NCBI GenBank assembly: GCA_024280335.1 | Contig: JAJRQI010000061.1 | Location: 62,001-126,000, forward strand | Length of the DNA: 64,000 nucleotides | Reading direction: 5' to 3' | Source: Deltaproteobacteria bacterium | GTDB taxonomy: Bacteria > Desulfobacterota > Desulfuromonadia > Desulfuromonadales > Geopsychrobacteraceae | Part shown: piece after piece, positions 1-10,900 of the stretch | Position numbering within the stretch: position 1 is the first letter of the stretch | How the letters are laid out: the number at the start of each line of letters is the position of its first letter | Notes under the pieces: generated by a model | Told to the model about the DNA's origin: nothing | Database searches by the model: none | Seen by the model: only the letters and a program-made list of their open reading frames with translations | Translations under genes and position numbers: made by a program

Positions 1-306
1 TCTGTTTTTGCCGAGGAGTGGGGCTTCACGGGGAGTGTGCTGCTGCTGTCCGGCTACCTGTTTCTGATTGTTTGGGGGCTTTATATCGCCCGCCGGGCTT
101 CAGATCGCTTCGGCATGTTTCTCGCCATCGGCGTAACCGCGATGATTTTCTGGCACATCATTGTCAACCTGGGGATGGTCATCGGCCTGCTGCCGGTCGT
201 CGGTGTGCCGTTGCCGCTCTTCTCCTACGGCGGCACCAGCATGGTGACCATGATGATCGGTGTCGGCCTGCTGATGAGTGTCAGCATGCGGCGGTTTATG
301 TTCTGA
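1..306 (+). CDS. rodA: RodA/FtsW-family SEDS glycosyltransferase, C-terminal end (partial)
   Basis: The reading frame is open from base 1 and ends at TGA 304-306, so only about 101 C-terminal residues are present. It shows three hydrophobic segments and the SEDS signature PLPLFSYGGTSM followed by a basic tail (MRRFMF). SEDS proteins are multi-pass inner-membrane peptidoglycan polymerases working with a class B PBP; RodA serves elongation and FtsW division. The segment FAEEWGF before a long helix fits RodA or FtsW, and I favour RodA only because no division genes follow. The start and catalytic loop lie outside the window. Confidence 0.85.
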   Translation, partial: SVFAEEWGFTGSVLLLSGYLFLIVWGLYIARRASDRFGMFLAIGVTAMIFWHIIVNLGMVIGLLPVVGVPLPLFSYGGTSMVTMMIGVGLLMSVSMRRFMF

Positions 307-411
307 ACTTTGTCGGGTTTTTGGAATCTACGGTTTGAAAATACTTATCGCTGGCTGAACGATTTCAGTTTGAAAATCGTAATTGGCCATTTGAGCTTCC
401 AGTCATGCAAT

Positions 412-609
412 TTAATTTCCTGTTACGGGTGAGCAAGCGCGAGGAGTTGTCAGATATACCGGGGGGCGGCAGGTAATGACGGCTTGTAGCAGCATGTGCA
501 ACTCATCAAGCCTGATTGTATCTACGGTTAGAAAGCGTCTCCAGATTGGAGGCTTTGTGCCTTTAAGGCTGATCTTCAACTGGTACACCCTGCGAAGTTT
601 CTTGGCCAC
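412..609 (-). pseudogene. Truncated pRiA4b ORF-3-like protein fragment
   Basis: A 65-residue frame whose first 45 residues (VYQLKISLKGTKPPIWRR, then TIRLDELHMLLQAV) match the N-terminus of the plasmid pRiA4b ORF-3 family, which normally runs to about 180 residues or more. After that the sequence loses family resemblance and stops. It therefore looks like a broken remnant, probably left by rearrangement. It lies just downstream of a toxin-antitoxin pair on the same strand, which fits a stretch of accessory DNA between rodA and yidD. No function is assigned. Confidence 0.55.
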
Positions 610-651
610 GAGATATTCTCTTCCTTTTAAAAAACAAAAAAACTTTCAGTT

Positions 652-1026
652 TCAATGTGTTTGTCGCCTAATGCCGAACTCGACCTGAAAATCGTAGGCC
701 TTAACTCGTGGCACGAGTCTTCGCTGATTTTTCTCAAGTTCAACGATCCCATAGCGAGCCATTGTTTTCAGGGTCCTGGAAAGATTGCTTGAAGATCTAC
801 CAGTCAACTCTTCAAGCTCTTTTAGGGATTGTGGGTGTTTTTCCAAAATAAGCCGCAACAGTTCCTGGTTTTCGCTGTTGAGAACCTGTGCCATCGACTG
901 CAGAGATTCAAACCAGACTTTCGGCTCGGCACCGCGAGGAATATATTCACCCTTGGCAATCGCAATCGTTCTATGCTTGTAGTCTTCCCTGGACATGATG
1001 CCGATCTTAACAACATTATCAGGCAT
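652..1026 (-). CDS. TumA-like HTH antitoxin / HVO_A0114-type DNA-binding protein
   Basis: This 124-residue protein has a winged helix-turn-helix in its middle (LKELEELTGRSSSNLSRTLKTMARYGIVEL), preceded by a region often seen in regulators paired with DUF6516 proteins (YIPRGAEPKVWFESLQSMAQVL). The pattern fits the HVO_A0114-family DNA-binding proteins that act as antitoxin and autorepressor beside TumE toxins. It follows the toxin gene by 31 bp on the same strand, so toxin precedes antitoxin. The family call is from memory of motif and neighbour; the HTH itself is clear. Confidence 0.65.
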   Translation of the reverse strand: MPDNVVKIGIMSREDYKHRTIAIAKGEYIPRGAEPKVWFESLQSMAQVLNSENQELLRLILEKHPQSLKELEELTGRSSSNLSRTLKTMARYGIVELEKNQRRLVPRVKAYDFQVEFGIRRQTH

Positions 1027-1057
1027 GGCCTTCTCCTAAAAAAGTTTCTACTGCCGC

Positions 1058-1384
1058 CTAAAAGTCTTCCAGAAGTTGACCGGCAGATTCAAATTCGTAC
1101 TCGAAAACTTTTTCCAGCTGATGCTTGTGGTCCCAAGTCACCTTCCGTACTCCAAATCGCTTCCTTTTGGGCTTGATGCCGTGAGCATTATCAAAACCAA
1201 TCACCCGGCGATTGTACTTGTCATGGAGGGGAAGGCTGTAACTGATTCCATGCGGAATCTGTGCGCTCAGATCAACCCGGTAGGCTTCCATTTTTGTCCA
1301 ATAGCCGTTCTCTAACGGAAAAACTTCACCGTTCAGATTCAGCAGGTTTTCCAGATCAAACGTGTCCAACAGGTAGCCCCTCAC
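1058..1384 (-). CDS. TumE-family (DUF6516) toxin
   Basis: A 108-residue protein with the DUF6516 look: N-terminal YLLDTFDLENLL, central YRVDLSAQIPHGISYSLPLHDKYNRRVIGFDNAHG, then a basic KPKRKRFGVRKVTWDH tail. DUF6516/TumE proteins are small toxins encoded beside an HTH antitoxin, as here. The start is GTG at 1384; no upstream ATG keeps the frame. A short palindrome (1393-1405) sits right before the start and may be the operator. The toxic mechanism cannot be read from the sequence. Confidence 0.65.
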   Translation of the reverse strand: MRGYLLDTFDLENLLNLNGEVFPLENGYWTKMEAYRVDLSAQIPHGISYSLPLHDKYNRRVIGFDNAHGIKPKRKRFGVRKVTWDHKHQLEKVFEYEFESAGQLLEDF

Positions 1385-1392
1385 TACTAAAT

Positions 1393-1405
1393 ATCATCAG
1401 ATGAT
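1393..1405. promoter_or_regulatory. Possible TA-operon operator palindrome
   Basis: ATCATC-A-GATGAT is a perfect 6-1-6 palindrome lying 9 bp upstream of the toxin start codon. TA operons are usually autorepressed from such sites. The position is suggestive but the site is short, so chance is not excluded. Confidence 0.35.
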
Positions 1406-1785
1406 AACTGTATCACTTTACAAATTCTCGGCAAGAAAAAAGCCCATTTAGCCGACTGGTCCAAAGGGGCTCTTCATCATTAAGTCACTATATTTGAGAT
1501 ACAGGAACGGGGACCGCCCCCCCCCTGTTAGGTTAAGTGGCTACGAGGGAACAGCCTAAGTTTCCCCGGCCCGCGACCACCATAACGGGCAAGTCCCTTC
1601 ATGTCATTTCGCAAATTTCCTGTCAAAGGGGGTTGTCATATATCCAAAGAAATTTTGATCGCCCTGCTTTAGCAATGAAGTTATCGGACGTATCTGACGT
1701 CGTCAGGCATCCTTAACTCTGCAATCTTCAGCATTCGGCCTTGGGGAAATTTGATCGATTTTCGCACTGGATTCCGAACACCCAC
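1406..1785. other. Intergenic stretch without recognisable gene
   Basis: About 380 bp between the TA pair and yidD. It contains a run of nine or ten C residues near 1510-1521 within GGGGACCGCC-like sequence but no ORF with coding character and no clear hairpin terminator. It may be residual accessory DNA. Confidence 0.5.
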
Positions 1786-2171
1786 TTATTTTTCCCACCA
1801 GAAATCATTATCCTCCAGTGGATCATAAAAGCGGATCCGCCCCCATTTTTCGATCGGTCGGCGCCGCTCGTGCGGATCGCCTTCGCGGTAGAGTCGGTCT
1901 ACGGTGAGGAAGGTTCCAATGATCGGACCATGTTTGTGCAGTGCCTGCAGGCTGTAGCTGGAGCAGGTCGGATACATCGGACAGCGCGGCCCGTCGATGG
2001 GGGAGATATATTTCTGGAACAGTTGCACGGCCAGTTGCAAGGGGGCACTTTCGACTGACGAAGATTCTCGCTTTGCCTGCTGTTGCGGGACTTCCCAAGG
2101 GCCCCAGTCTTCTGCCGTTGCCTGCTGGCCGCAAAGGCATGCCGTCAATAAAAGCAAACTGGCTAGCCGGA

Positions 2172-2175
<4 letters not shown>
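1786..2175 (-). CDS. yidD: YidD-family protein with N-terminal secretion/lipoprotein signal
   Basis: Residues about 45-115 carry the YidD (PF01809) core: QLFQKYISPIDGPRCPMYPT, then CSSYSLQALHKHG, and a charged C-terminus (RREGDP-like). YidD helps membrane protein insertion with YidC and usually is about 70-90 residues. This one is 129 residues with an extra N-terminus: a short hydrophobic signal and LTAC at residues 10-13, which resembles a lipobox. That would place the domain on the outer face of the inner membrane or in the periplasm, unlike classical YidD. Its start overlaps the rarA stop by four bases, implying translational coupling. Confidence 0.8.
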
Positions 2176-3488
<1,313 letters not shown>

Positions 3489-3623
3489 ACCGGTTCCCAC
3501 GTTGCAGAAGGGCGTCAATGTAGCACGCCGGGACTATTTATGACAACTCTCCAAGTCTTTGAATGCGATAGACTTTAACCCCTGTTTATGGTATCTCACA
3601 GAAGTTTTTATGGTTATTGATTC

Positions 3624-3763
3624 GTAACTATTCAGCACGCTCGAATTTGGTGCTCTGGCAAGGCGCGAGCAGCGCAGAAGCGGAGCATACATGGTTATGT
3701 GAGTATTTGAGCAGCACAGCAACGCCGCCAGAGTACCGAAGGCGGGATGTGCTGAATAGTTAC
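3624..3763. repeat. 140-bp MITE-like element with perfect 15-bp terminal inverted repeats
   Basis: The ends are GTAACTATTCAGCAC (3624-3638) and its exact reverse complement (3749-3763). Inside, CTCTGGC near 3653 pairs with GCCAGAG near 3727, and the two halves are partly palindromic around the centre, so the whole element could fold as a long imperfect cruciform. It has no ORF of its own. It lies in the gap between rarA and NAD kinase. The structure fits a non-autonomous transposable or REP/BIME-like unit; no transposase with matching ends is in the window. Confidence 0.75.
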
Positions 3764-3817
3764 ATTGATTTTAGATGATATCCCTTCCGTAGTCATTTAT
3801 TCACTACTTTTTTCAGG

Positions 3818-4684
3818 GTGGGTGCTGTGCTGAAGAAAATCGGAGTTTACGCAAAAAAAGATCATCCGGACGCGGAGCAGATTGCTCACGATATTTGTGC
3901 TCGTTTGCAGCGCGATACTATTGAGGTGCTGCTGGAAGACAGCCTTGCTGAACAGATTGGTCAGGTTAACGGTTACGGCGAAGATGAAATCCCCGCCCTG
4001 GTTGATCTGATTATCGTCCTCGGTGGTGACGGTACGCTGATTTCGGTGGCCCGGCTGGTCGGCCACCGCGATGTACCGATTTTGGGGATCAACCTCGGTC
4101 GTTTGGGATTTCTGACCGAAGTCACCCAGGCGGAACTTCCCGAAATGCTCGACCGGCTGGTGGCGGGGGAGTATGAAATTACCGAGCGGATGATGCTCGA
4201 TGCTGCGATCCGTCGTAACGGCGAGGTGGTCGGTGAGTACACCGTTTTGAACGATGTGGTGATCAATAAAGGGGCGCTGGCCCGGATCATCGATATGACA
4301 ACCAGTATTGATGGCCGCCATTTAAGTACTTACAAGGCGGACGGTCTGATTATTTCCACGCCGACCGGTTCGACCGGCTATAATCTGGCCGCCGGCGGTC
4401 CGATTATTTATCCCGAAATCAACAGTCTGGTGATTTCACCGATCTGTCCGCATACCCTGACCAATCGGCCGATCGTGGTCTGGAGCAAGTCGGTCATCGA
4501 GATCGAGGTCAAGTTCGAAAATGACGTGGTCTTCTTCACCGCTGACGGTCAGGTCGGGCGCAAACTGTTGCCGGGTGATGTGGTTGAAGTCCGTCGCTCA
4601 GCGGCGCGGACCAAACTGGTCAGCAGCCCGAGCAAGGATTATTTTGAAATTCTGCGCACCAAGCTGAGTTGGGGAGAAAGATAG
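3818..4684 (+). CDS. nadK: NAD(+) kinase
   Basis: It phosphorylates NAD to NADP in the cytosol. The 288-residue protein carries the kinase signature LGGDGTLIS, the NAD-binding region LGINLGRLGFLTEV, and the active-site stretch YKADGLIISTPTGSTGYNLAAGGPI. The start is not certain: GTG 3818 is used, but GTG 3827 (giving MLKKIGVYAKK) is equally good and neither has a strong Shine-Dalgarno. It is followed at 54 bp by recN in the same direction, a common pairing in these bacteria. Confidence 0.95.
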   Translation: MGAVLKKIGVYAKKDHPDAEQIAHDICARLQRDTIEVLLEDSLAEQIGQVNGYGEDEIPALVDLIIVLGGDGTLISVARLVGHRDVPILGINLGRLGFLTEVTQAELPEMLDRLVAGEYEITERMMLDAAIRRNGEVVGEYTVLNDVVINKGALARIIDMTTSIDGRHLSTYKADGLIISTPTGSTGYNLAAGGPIIYPEINSLVISPICPHTLTNRPIVVWSKSVIEIEVKFENDVVFFTADGQVGRKLLPGDVVEVRRSAARTKLVSSPSKDYFEILRTKLSWGER

Positions 4685-4738
4685 GCACTTGCCATAGACC
4701 AGTTAGCTGATAGCTGATAGCTGTTAGCTGGAACCATT

Positions 4739-6412
4739 ATGATTACCGATCTGATTATCAAAAATTTTGCCATTATCGAGAATCTGCACGTCAGCTTCGG
4801 TCATGGTTTTAACGTGCTGACCGGTGAAACCGGGGCGGGCAAGTCGATTATTATCGATGCGGTCAACTTGTTGCTCGGCGGTCGGGCGCGGGGTGAAGTG
4901 ATCCGTACCGGAACCGATGAAGCGTCCGTCGAGGCGGTTTTCGATCTGCAGGCGGAAAACGTTGTTCGTCGGCGACTGGCCGAACTGGGACTGGATGCAG
5001 ATGAGCTGGTCGTGCGACGGCTTGTCTCCCGTTCGGGGGAGAACCAGGTCTTCGTCAACGGTTCCCTGGTACCACTTGCGCAGCTACGCGAACTGACCTG
5101 TCGGCTGGTGAATATCTATGGCCAGCATGAGCATCAGAACCTGCAGCAGGTGGAAACCCATCTGCAACTGCTTGATAACTTTGCCGGGTTGCAGGATCTG
5201 CTGACTTGCTACCGGCAGGCCTTTGAGCAAACCCGGCAGATCGAGCAGCAGTTGGCCCGACTTGATCTGGCCGAGCGGGAACGTCAGCAGCGGCTTGACA
5301 TGTTGACCTTTCAGTCGCAGGAGCTGACAGCGGCCAAGCTGGTTGCCGGAGAGGATCTGGAGCTGGAACAGGAGCGCTCGCTGCTGCAGCATGCTGAAAA
5401 ACTGACCGCCGCCACTGCCGGTGGTTACGAAACGCTTTACGCCGGACAGTCTGCAGTTTGCGAACAGCTTGGCGGAGTAGCCGATCAGTTGGCGGCTCTT
5501 CAGCAGATCGACCCACAACTGGTCGTGCTGGTAGAAACCTTGCGCAGCAGTCTCTACGACCTGGAGGATGTTGCCGGGCAACTGCGCAGTTATACTGAAA
5601 AGCTCGATTTCGAGCCGCAGCGGCAACAGCAGGTTGAAGAGCGACTGGCGGTGCTGGCGAATCTGAAACGAAAATATGCGCCGACGGTCGAGGAACTGCT
5701 TGCCTACCAAGCGAAGATCGCTGAGGACCTCGCGCTGCTCAGCGATGTTGCCGGGCACCGTGAGCAGTTGCAGCACCAGTTGGACTCAGCTCGTGCAGAA
5801 TTGTTGGCCGAGGGGGTAAAATTGAGTCTGCACCGCCGACAGGCCGCTGCTGAACTGGCGATCGCAGTCGAGTCGGAACTGGCTGGATTGGCGATGCCGA
5901 GTGCCAAGTTTGAATTGCGCTTGACCGCATTGGCTGAACCCTCTGCCGAGGGTCTGGAACGGGGTGAATTTTACCTGGCCGCGAATCCCGGTGAAGTGGC
6001 ACAGCCGCTGGCTAAAATTGCTTCGGGCGGGGAACTTTCGCGGATCATGCTGGCCCTCAAGCGTAGCGCACCGGAAGGAGACGGGGTGAGAACTCTGATC
6101 TTTGACGAGGTTGATGCCGGGATCGGCGGCGAAGCGGCGACTGCGGTCGGCGAGAAGATCTGCCGACTGGGACGTACCTTGCAAGTCCTCTGTGTCACTC
6201 ATCTGCCTCAGGTTGCGGCCTTTGCCGATCAACACTATCAGGTCACGAAAGAAGAGGCCGCCGGGCGCACGTCCACCCGTTTACTGCTGCTTGATAACGA
6301 GCAGCAAGTTGCTGAAATGGCGCGCATGCTCGGTGGCGCGCAAATCAGTGAGCGCACCCTGGAACATGCCCGCGAACTGATTGCAAGTTCCAGCGCGCGT
6401 ATTTCCGCCTGA
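4739..6412 (+). CDS. recN: DNA repair protein RecN
   Basis: An SMC-like ATPase for double-strand break repair, 557 residues, full length. The N-terminal Walker A GETGAGKSIIID follows the typical MITDLIIKNFAIIENL start. The middle is rich in Glu/Gln/Leu heptads (about 150-370) forming the coiled coil. The C-terminal half has the signature KIASGGELSRIMLALK and Walker B TLIFDEVDAGIGGEAA, then VTHLPQVAA. The 54 bp before it contains a short degenerate tandem repeat of TAGCTGA units (4701-4730) that obscures any ribosome binding site. Confidence 0.95.
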   Translation: MITDLIIKNFAIIENLHVSFGHGFNVLTGETGAGKSIIIDAVNLLLGGRARGEVIRTGTDEASVEAVFDLQAENVVRRRLAELGLDADELVVRRLVSRSGENQVFVNGSLVPLAQLRELTCRLVNIYGQHEHQNLQQVETHLQLLDNFAGLQDLLTCYRQAFEQTRQIEQQLARLDLAERERQQRLDMLTFQSQELTAAKLVAGEDLELEQERSLLQHAEKLTAATAGGYETLYAGQSAVCEQLGGVADQLAALQQIDPQLVVLVETLRSSLYDLEDVAGQLRSYTEKLDFEPQRQQQVEERLAVLANLKRKYAPTVEELLAYQAKIAEDLALLSDVAGHREQLQHQLDSARAELLAEGVKLSLHRRQAAAELAIAVESELAGLAMPSAKFELRLTALAEPSAEGLERGEFYLAANPGEVAQPLAKIASGGELSRIMLALKRSAPEGDGVRTLIFDEVDAGIGGEAATAVGEKICRLGRTLQVLCVTHLPQVAAFADQHYQVTKEEAAGRTSTRLLLLDNEQQVAEMARMLGGAQISERTLEHARELIASSSARISA

Positions 6413-6434
6413 TTCGATTTTTTGGAGGCCCACT

Positions 6435-6890
6435 ATGATCCGTCATGCACGTATCTCCGATGCGCGGGATATCCACCAATTACTGCTGATTTATGCCAAG
6501 GACGGGCAACTTCTCGGCCGCTCCCTCTCCGATATTTACGAAACCATTCGTTATTTTTATGTGTTTGAAGAGGATGGGAAGATTCTGGGCGTCGGTGCGC
6601 TTGAGATCTGCTGGGAAGATCTGGCCGAGATCCGCTCTCTGGCGGTTGCACCAGGCCAGCAGGGCAAAGGTGTCGGGCGGGAAATTGTTGCGAGTTGCCT
6701 CACCGAAGCACGTGAACTGGAACTCAAACGGGTGTTTGCCTTGACCTATCAACCTGAATTCTTTGAAAAGATGGGTTTTTATGAGATTGAAAAATCGGAG
6801 TTACCCCACAAAGTCTGGGGGGTTTGTCTCAAATGTGTTAAATTCCCGGATTGTGATGAAAATGCTTTGGCGATAGAGCTGTCTGTCTGA
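6435..6890 (+). CDS. argA: Short-form N-acetylglutamate synthase (GNAT)
   Basis: A 151-residue GNAT acetyltransferase starting at ATG 6435 behind TGGAGG. The acetyl-CoA loop is QGKGVGREIV, preceded by IRSLAVAP. The sequence IRHARISDARDIHQLL, YFEKMGF-like segment and C-terminal KCVKFPDCDE match the short N-acetylglutamate synthases that start arginine synthesis in bacteria lacking classical ArgA. It lies 22 bp after recN and probably shares its transcript. Substrate is inferred from family resemblance; generic GNAT is the fallback. Confidence 0.75.
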   Translation: MIRHARISDARDIHQLLLIYAKDGQLLGRSLSDIYETIRYFYVFEEDGKILGVGALEICWEDLAEIRSLAVAPGQQGKGVGREIVASCLTEARELELKRVFALTYQPEFFEKMGFYEIEKSELPHKVWGVCLKCVKFPDCDENALAIELSV

Positions 6891-6924
6891 AGTGATCGAT
6901 TTTGTTCAGAACGGGGCTTTTACG

Positions 6925-7767
6925 TCAAACCTTATGTGCCCCCTGGGTTTGTCGCATCGCTCGTTTGACCCGTGCGGTAAGCCGTATCGGGTTGATCGGT
7001 TTGGCGATGAAATCAAAAAAACCCATTTCAAGCAGCCGTGACTCTTCTTCGGCGGTAGCTTTGGCTGAGAGGGCAATCACCGGAATATCAGCTACCCCGC
7101 GAGTCCCTTGCAGCGCGCGGAACATTTCCTGCCCATCCATCCGCGGCATGATTACATCGGTAATGATCAGGTGCGGGTGGATCTGAATTGCCATTTTTAA
7201 TCCTTCGGCACCATTGTTGGCCTTGTAGACAGTGAAACCTTCTTTTTTCAGTGCTGCTTCGGCTGCAGAAAGGACGATCTCCTGATCGTCAACCATCAGG
7301 ATAATCCAGGAACGATCAGCGGCGTCCGTTTCGATTTCTTTCAGGTAGTGTTTTTTGATTGCTGCTTTGATCTCTTCGGGAGTCGTGACACAGGGAGTGA
7401 TGCGCCGGTCGGTTTTGAATGAAAGATCGCTCTGCAGGTCCATGTCAAGGGGATTGCACATGGCCAGGTGCAGGATTTTACCGTCGATTTTAAGCGGGAA
7501 TATCAGGTTTGTCAGGGCGGTTTCTGCATCGATCAGGTCGAGCACTTCCTGAGGAAAACGATAGCGGGCGATCCCTTTAACATAGGGAACATTGAACTGT
7601 TTAGCCAGTGCTTTGGCAATATCTTCCTCCAGGATAATATCCATCGACTCAAGGATCTGTCCCAGCCGTTTGCCGCTGTTTTTTTGAACGGCCAGAGCTT
7701 TGTCGAGGGTTTCTGGTGTAATAATCCCGGTTTCCAGAAGAATCTCACCCATCCTTTTTCTAGCCAT
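6925..7767 (-). CDS. MshEN domain-receiver domain fusion protein
   Basis: A 280-residue cytoplasmic protein. Residues about 5-145 form an MshEN/GspE N-terminal domain (GEILLETGIITPETLDKAL, then GQILESMDIILEEDIAKALAKQFNVPYV), a fold that in MshE binds c-di-GMP. Residues about 153-275 are a CheY-like receiver with acidic MVDD, phospho-acceptor DVIMPRMDG, and AKPINPIRL containing the conserved Lys. There is no output DNA-binding domain and no kinase next door. It could link phosphorylation to a pilus or secretion ATPase or to c-di-GMP, which is inference. It faces argA convergently. Confidence 0.8.
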   Translation of the reverse strand: MARKRMGEILLETGIITPETLDKALAVQKNSGKRLGQILESMDIILEEDIAKALAKQFNVPYVKGIARYRFPQEVLDLIDAETALTNLIFPLKIDGKILHLAMCNPLDMDLQSDLSFKTDRRITPCVTTPEEIKAAIKKHYLKEIETDAADRSWIILMVDDQEIVLSAAEAALKKEGFTVYKANNGAEGLKMAIQIHPHLIITDVIMPRMDGQEMFRALQGTRGVADIPVIALSAKATAEEESRLLEMGFFDFIAKPINPIRLTARVKRAMRQTQGAHKV

Positions 7768-7966
7768 ATCAGATCCGTTTACGAAGGTTGTGATGTTGAT
7801 TTCTTGTCTAGCAGTCCCCTCCCCACTCGCCGATTTTACAATATTAAATCAAACACATTATACGCATTTTATTTTTAATTGCAAGGCAGAGTTTATCTGC
7901 TGCTGAAAACAGCTGAAGTAAGGCGGATTCTCAAGGTTTTGAGCCGCGATTGTTCGGCATGGAAAT

Positions 7967-10900
7967 TTAGCCGGTGATTTCGGCAGTAGAGAAGATTTTA
8001 TCGAGACTTGCAAACTGTACGCCTTTTTGTTTCATGTGCTCCTCAATTGAAGTGAGGCGTTGTTTTATCTGGTTCTCAGCGCTACTGCGTAAAGCGGACT
8101 TACACGCGGTATTTTCATCCTTAGTCGCCTGCAGTATTTCCAGTGATACTGGTGCTAGTGCGCTCTCCTGTCGTTGTTTGAAGAAATCCTGTAATTGCTG
8201 TTGATACTCATCACCAAAATAGAAAACTTCAGGAACCAGGGCAGTAAAACTTCTGATCGGGATTACATCCTTGCCGATGGCCCGGTAGGCATCAAGGATT
8301 TCCGGCTCCATATCCTGGTAGTTCTGAACCGGCATATACATCCGTTGCAGGTATTGCAGAACCTTTTCGGTTTTTTTGCGATGACCGCCGATAATCACTG
8401 AGGCGCCGATCTCTCCTTTTCTGGCCCCTTTTATCCAGGGGGCACCGGTGATGCCGAAGTCATTTTGGACCGGCAGGTTGAGCAGGGCGGAGAGGGTGTT
8501 GATCGCCAGCGCAAACCCGGCAGAGGGGCCGCCGACGTTGTAGGATGCGGAAAGCAGCTGATGGTGCAATGAATAGCCATCCAGATATTCGCCAAGCAGA
8601 CGAGAGATGTTGAGCTGGGGTTGTAACGACTGCAGATAACTTTCAACCAGGGTCATCGCTTCACGGGAACTTTGATGGGTCATCTGGACGGCTAGGTCCA
8701 GTTCGGCGCCCGCGGCAGAACTGGAAGAAACCGCGCCGGTGACGACAATCTTTTCCGGGTACATCCGGTAGATCAGGGTCGAGGCGATCGGCAGCAGCAC
8801 ACCGCTGACATCATTGGCGCCGACGCCGACGACAAAGCCGACCTGAGGTTCCTCGGACAGTTCGGTTTCCAGAAATTCGTCCAGCTGCTGCTTCCCTTTT
8901 CGCAACGGGCTGCCGGCCAACTGCTGCCCGGCGTTCTGCAGATGCCAGTGGGTTGTCGGGAAGTCGGCATCCGATTTGATCTTCGACAGCCGCGCGATCA
9001 CTTCGTCCAGTCGGTTGAGCAGGGCATCTTCACCTTGCCGGGCCTGTTGGGTCAGCGCGGTCTCGGGCATAATCCCTTCGAGCAGACCGAGCAGAATTTT
9101 ATAGTTGAAGCGGACAAAGCGGGTCTTTTCCTCATGGTCGTCCGCAGCAATTCTCAGCAGTTTCTGGATGACTTCAAGTTCGGTCGTGCGCAGCGAGCGC
9201 ACCTTTTCAGCATAGGCGGTGTAATCGGCCGGAGTTTCACAGAGTGAATTAGCCTGTTTGGTGATCTCCTCAACCGACAACCCTTCCGCCAGGGGGATTC
9301 CCGCCATCTCTTTAGCGATGATGCGTGAACAGTCATCCTCCCGCAGGTGTCCGGTGACGTTGAGGACTTTCAGCCGTTTAGAGCGGATCAGTGCCGGATC
9401 GATAATGTCCAGTCGATTGGTGGTCAGCACGGTGAAGACCCGATAGAGCGGGGTTTCGCCGTCGATGATCGAAAGGAACTTGTTGGTGATCTTGTCGTAG
9501 GGGCTTCCCCCTTGCGCTGAGCGGCGCGGGGCGATCGCATCCCCTTCGTCGAAAAAGACCATCGCCGGAGAAATCATTTTCGCAATATCGTAGATTCGTT
9601 CCAGATTGGCCACCATCCCTTCCAGCGGGCTGTTGGCATCGGTCAGGTCGGAGAGGTTGGCGGCGATATCCTGCACGTCATGATTATCGCCGAGCCAGGA
9701 GCGGACCAAATAGGTTTTTCCCGAGCCGGGCGGGCCGGTCAGCACCACACCTTTTTCTTCGTTGATGTTGTAGAACAGGGCATTGTTGGCCATCTCGGAA
9801 AATTCATTTTTGATATTTCCGATGTAGTCTTTCCAGGCGACCCCGCGGTCCAGTTCGCCGACCACTTTCTTGTAGATTGAGCCGTGGACGTTGCGCGCCA
9901 CCGCCTTCAGGGCATCTCGGACCAGCAGTTGATCATCCAGATATTCGGGGACGAAATGACCTTTAATGCTGATCAGCGATGCGAGCAGGCGGCGCACATA
10001 GGCCGGGGTGATCTTCAGGCTGCGTTGATGAAAAATCGGGTAGAGTTTATCGATGGCATGATCAAGCTCTTCCTCCGACAGATGCGGCCGGCGGCTGTCT
10101 GCAGGGTTCTTGGGTTGATTCCTGCGCCTTAATTCCAGGCAGACAACCTCGCGTAGATTCGCCGGATCCTCCCAGATGTCGTTGATGTCGATGATCAGGC
10201 CACGTTCCACAAAGCGCCTATAGATCGCCGGGTCGAACTGTTCAGGCTGGTCGGTTGTGGCGATCAGGATGCAATCACGGCGGCCGTGGGCGATCTCATC
10301 CAGGATGATGTTGCTGGCATCGATCAGGGTGGTCTGCTGTGATTTGACCGAGCTGCGCTCATCGGGGCGACCGAAGGCAGAGTGGGCCTCTTCCATGTGG
10401 CGCAGGCATAATTGGGCTGGATTGCCCATCGCTTTGCGCAGATAATTCCCCGGCTCGCCGGCAAAAGCGGTCTGGTAATCGTTGGGTGTGATCATCGCGT
10501 AGTCGATCCGTACCCCCTCTTCATCCAGCGTCGAGAGTGCCTGGCTGATCCGGTTGCGAAAAAGATAACGGATCAAGGGGATTCGCGAAAAGAGGCGGAG
10601 TCTGGTTCTTTTGCGCCGTCTTTCAATTCGGACCGCCAATTCCGGATCGACCTGAGTCAGACTGCGCCACAGCGGTTGATTCGCCAGTACAGCGGCTTTT
10701 TTGGCGTTGAGATCGACGACCGGTTTGACCACTGAGGAAAAGAGGGCCTCTTCTATCGCTTGCTTGATCGTCGCGCTTTTGCCGCTGCCTGAGTTGCCGA
10801 TGACCAGAATCAGCGGTGCGCGCGGAGTCTCAGGATCGTCGCTGTACTCTTTGAGGATAAAGGTGTGATAAATTTTGTCGAACATCTGGTAGATCGATTT

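Noticed and set aside
1505-1525. C-rich run as a possible functional site
   Set aside because: A homopolymer without pairing partner or nearby gene start; may be a phase-variable tract, but nothing in frame depends on it.
4701-4730. Short tandem repeat of TAGCTGA-like units before recN
   Set aside because: Only about four degenerate units; too short to call a functional repeat or CRISPR.
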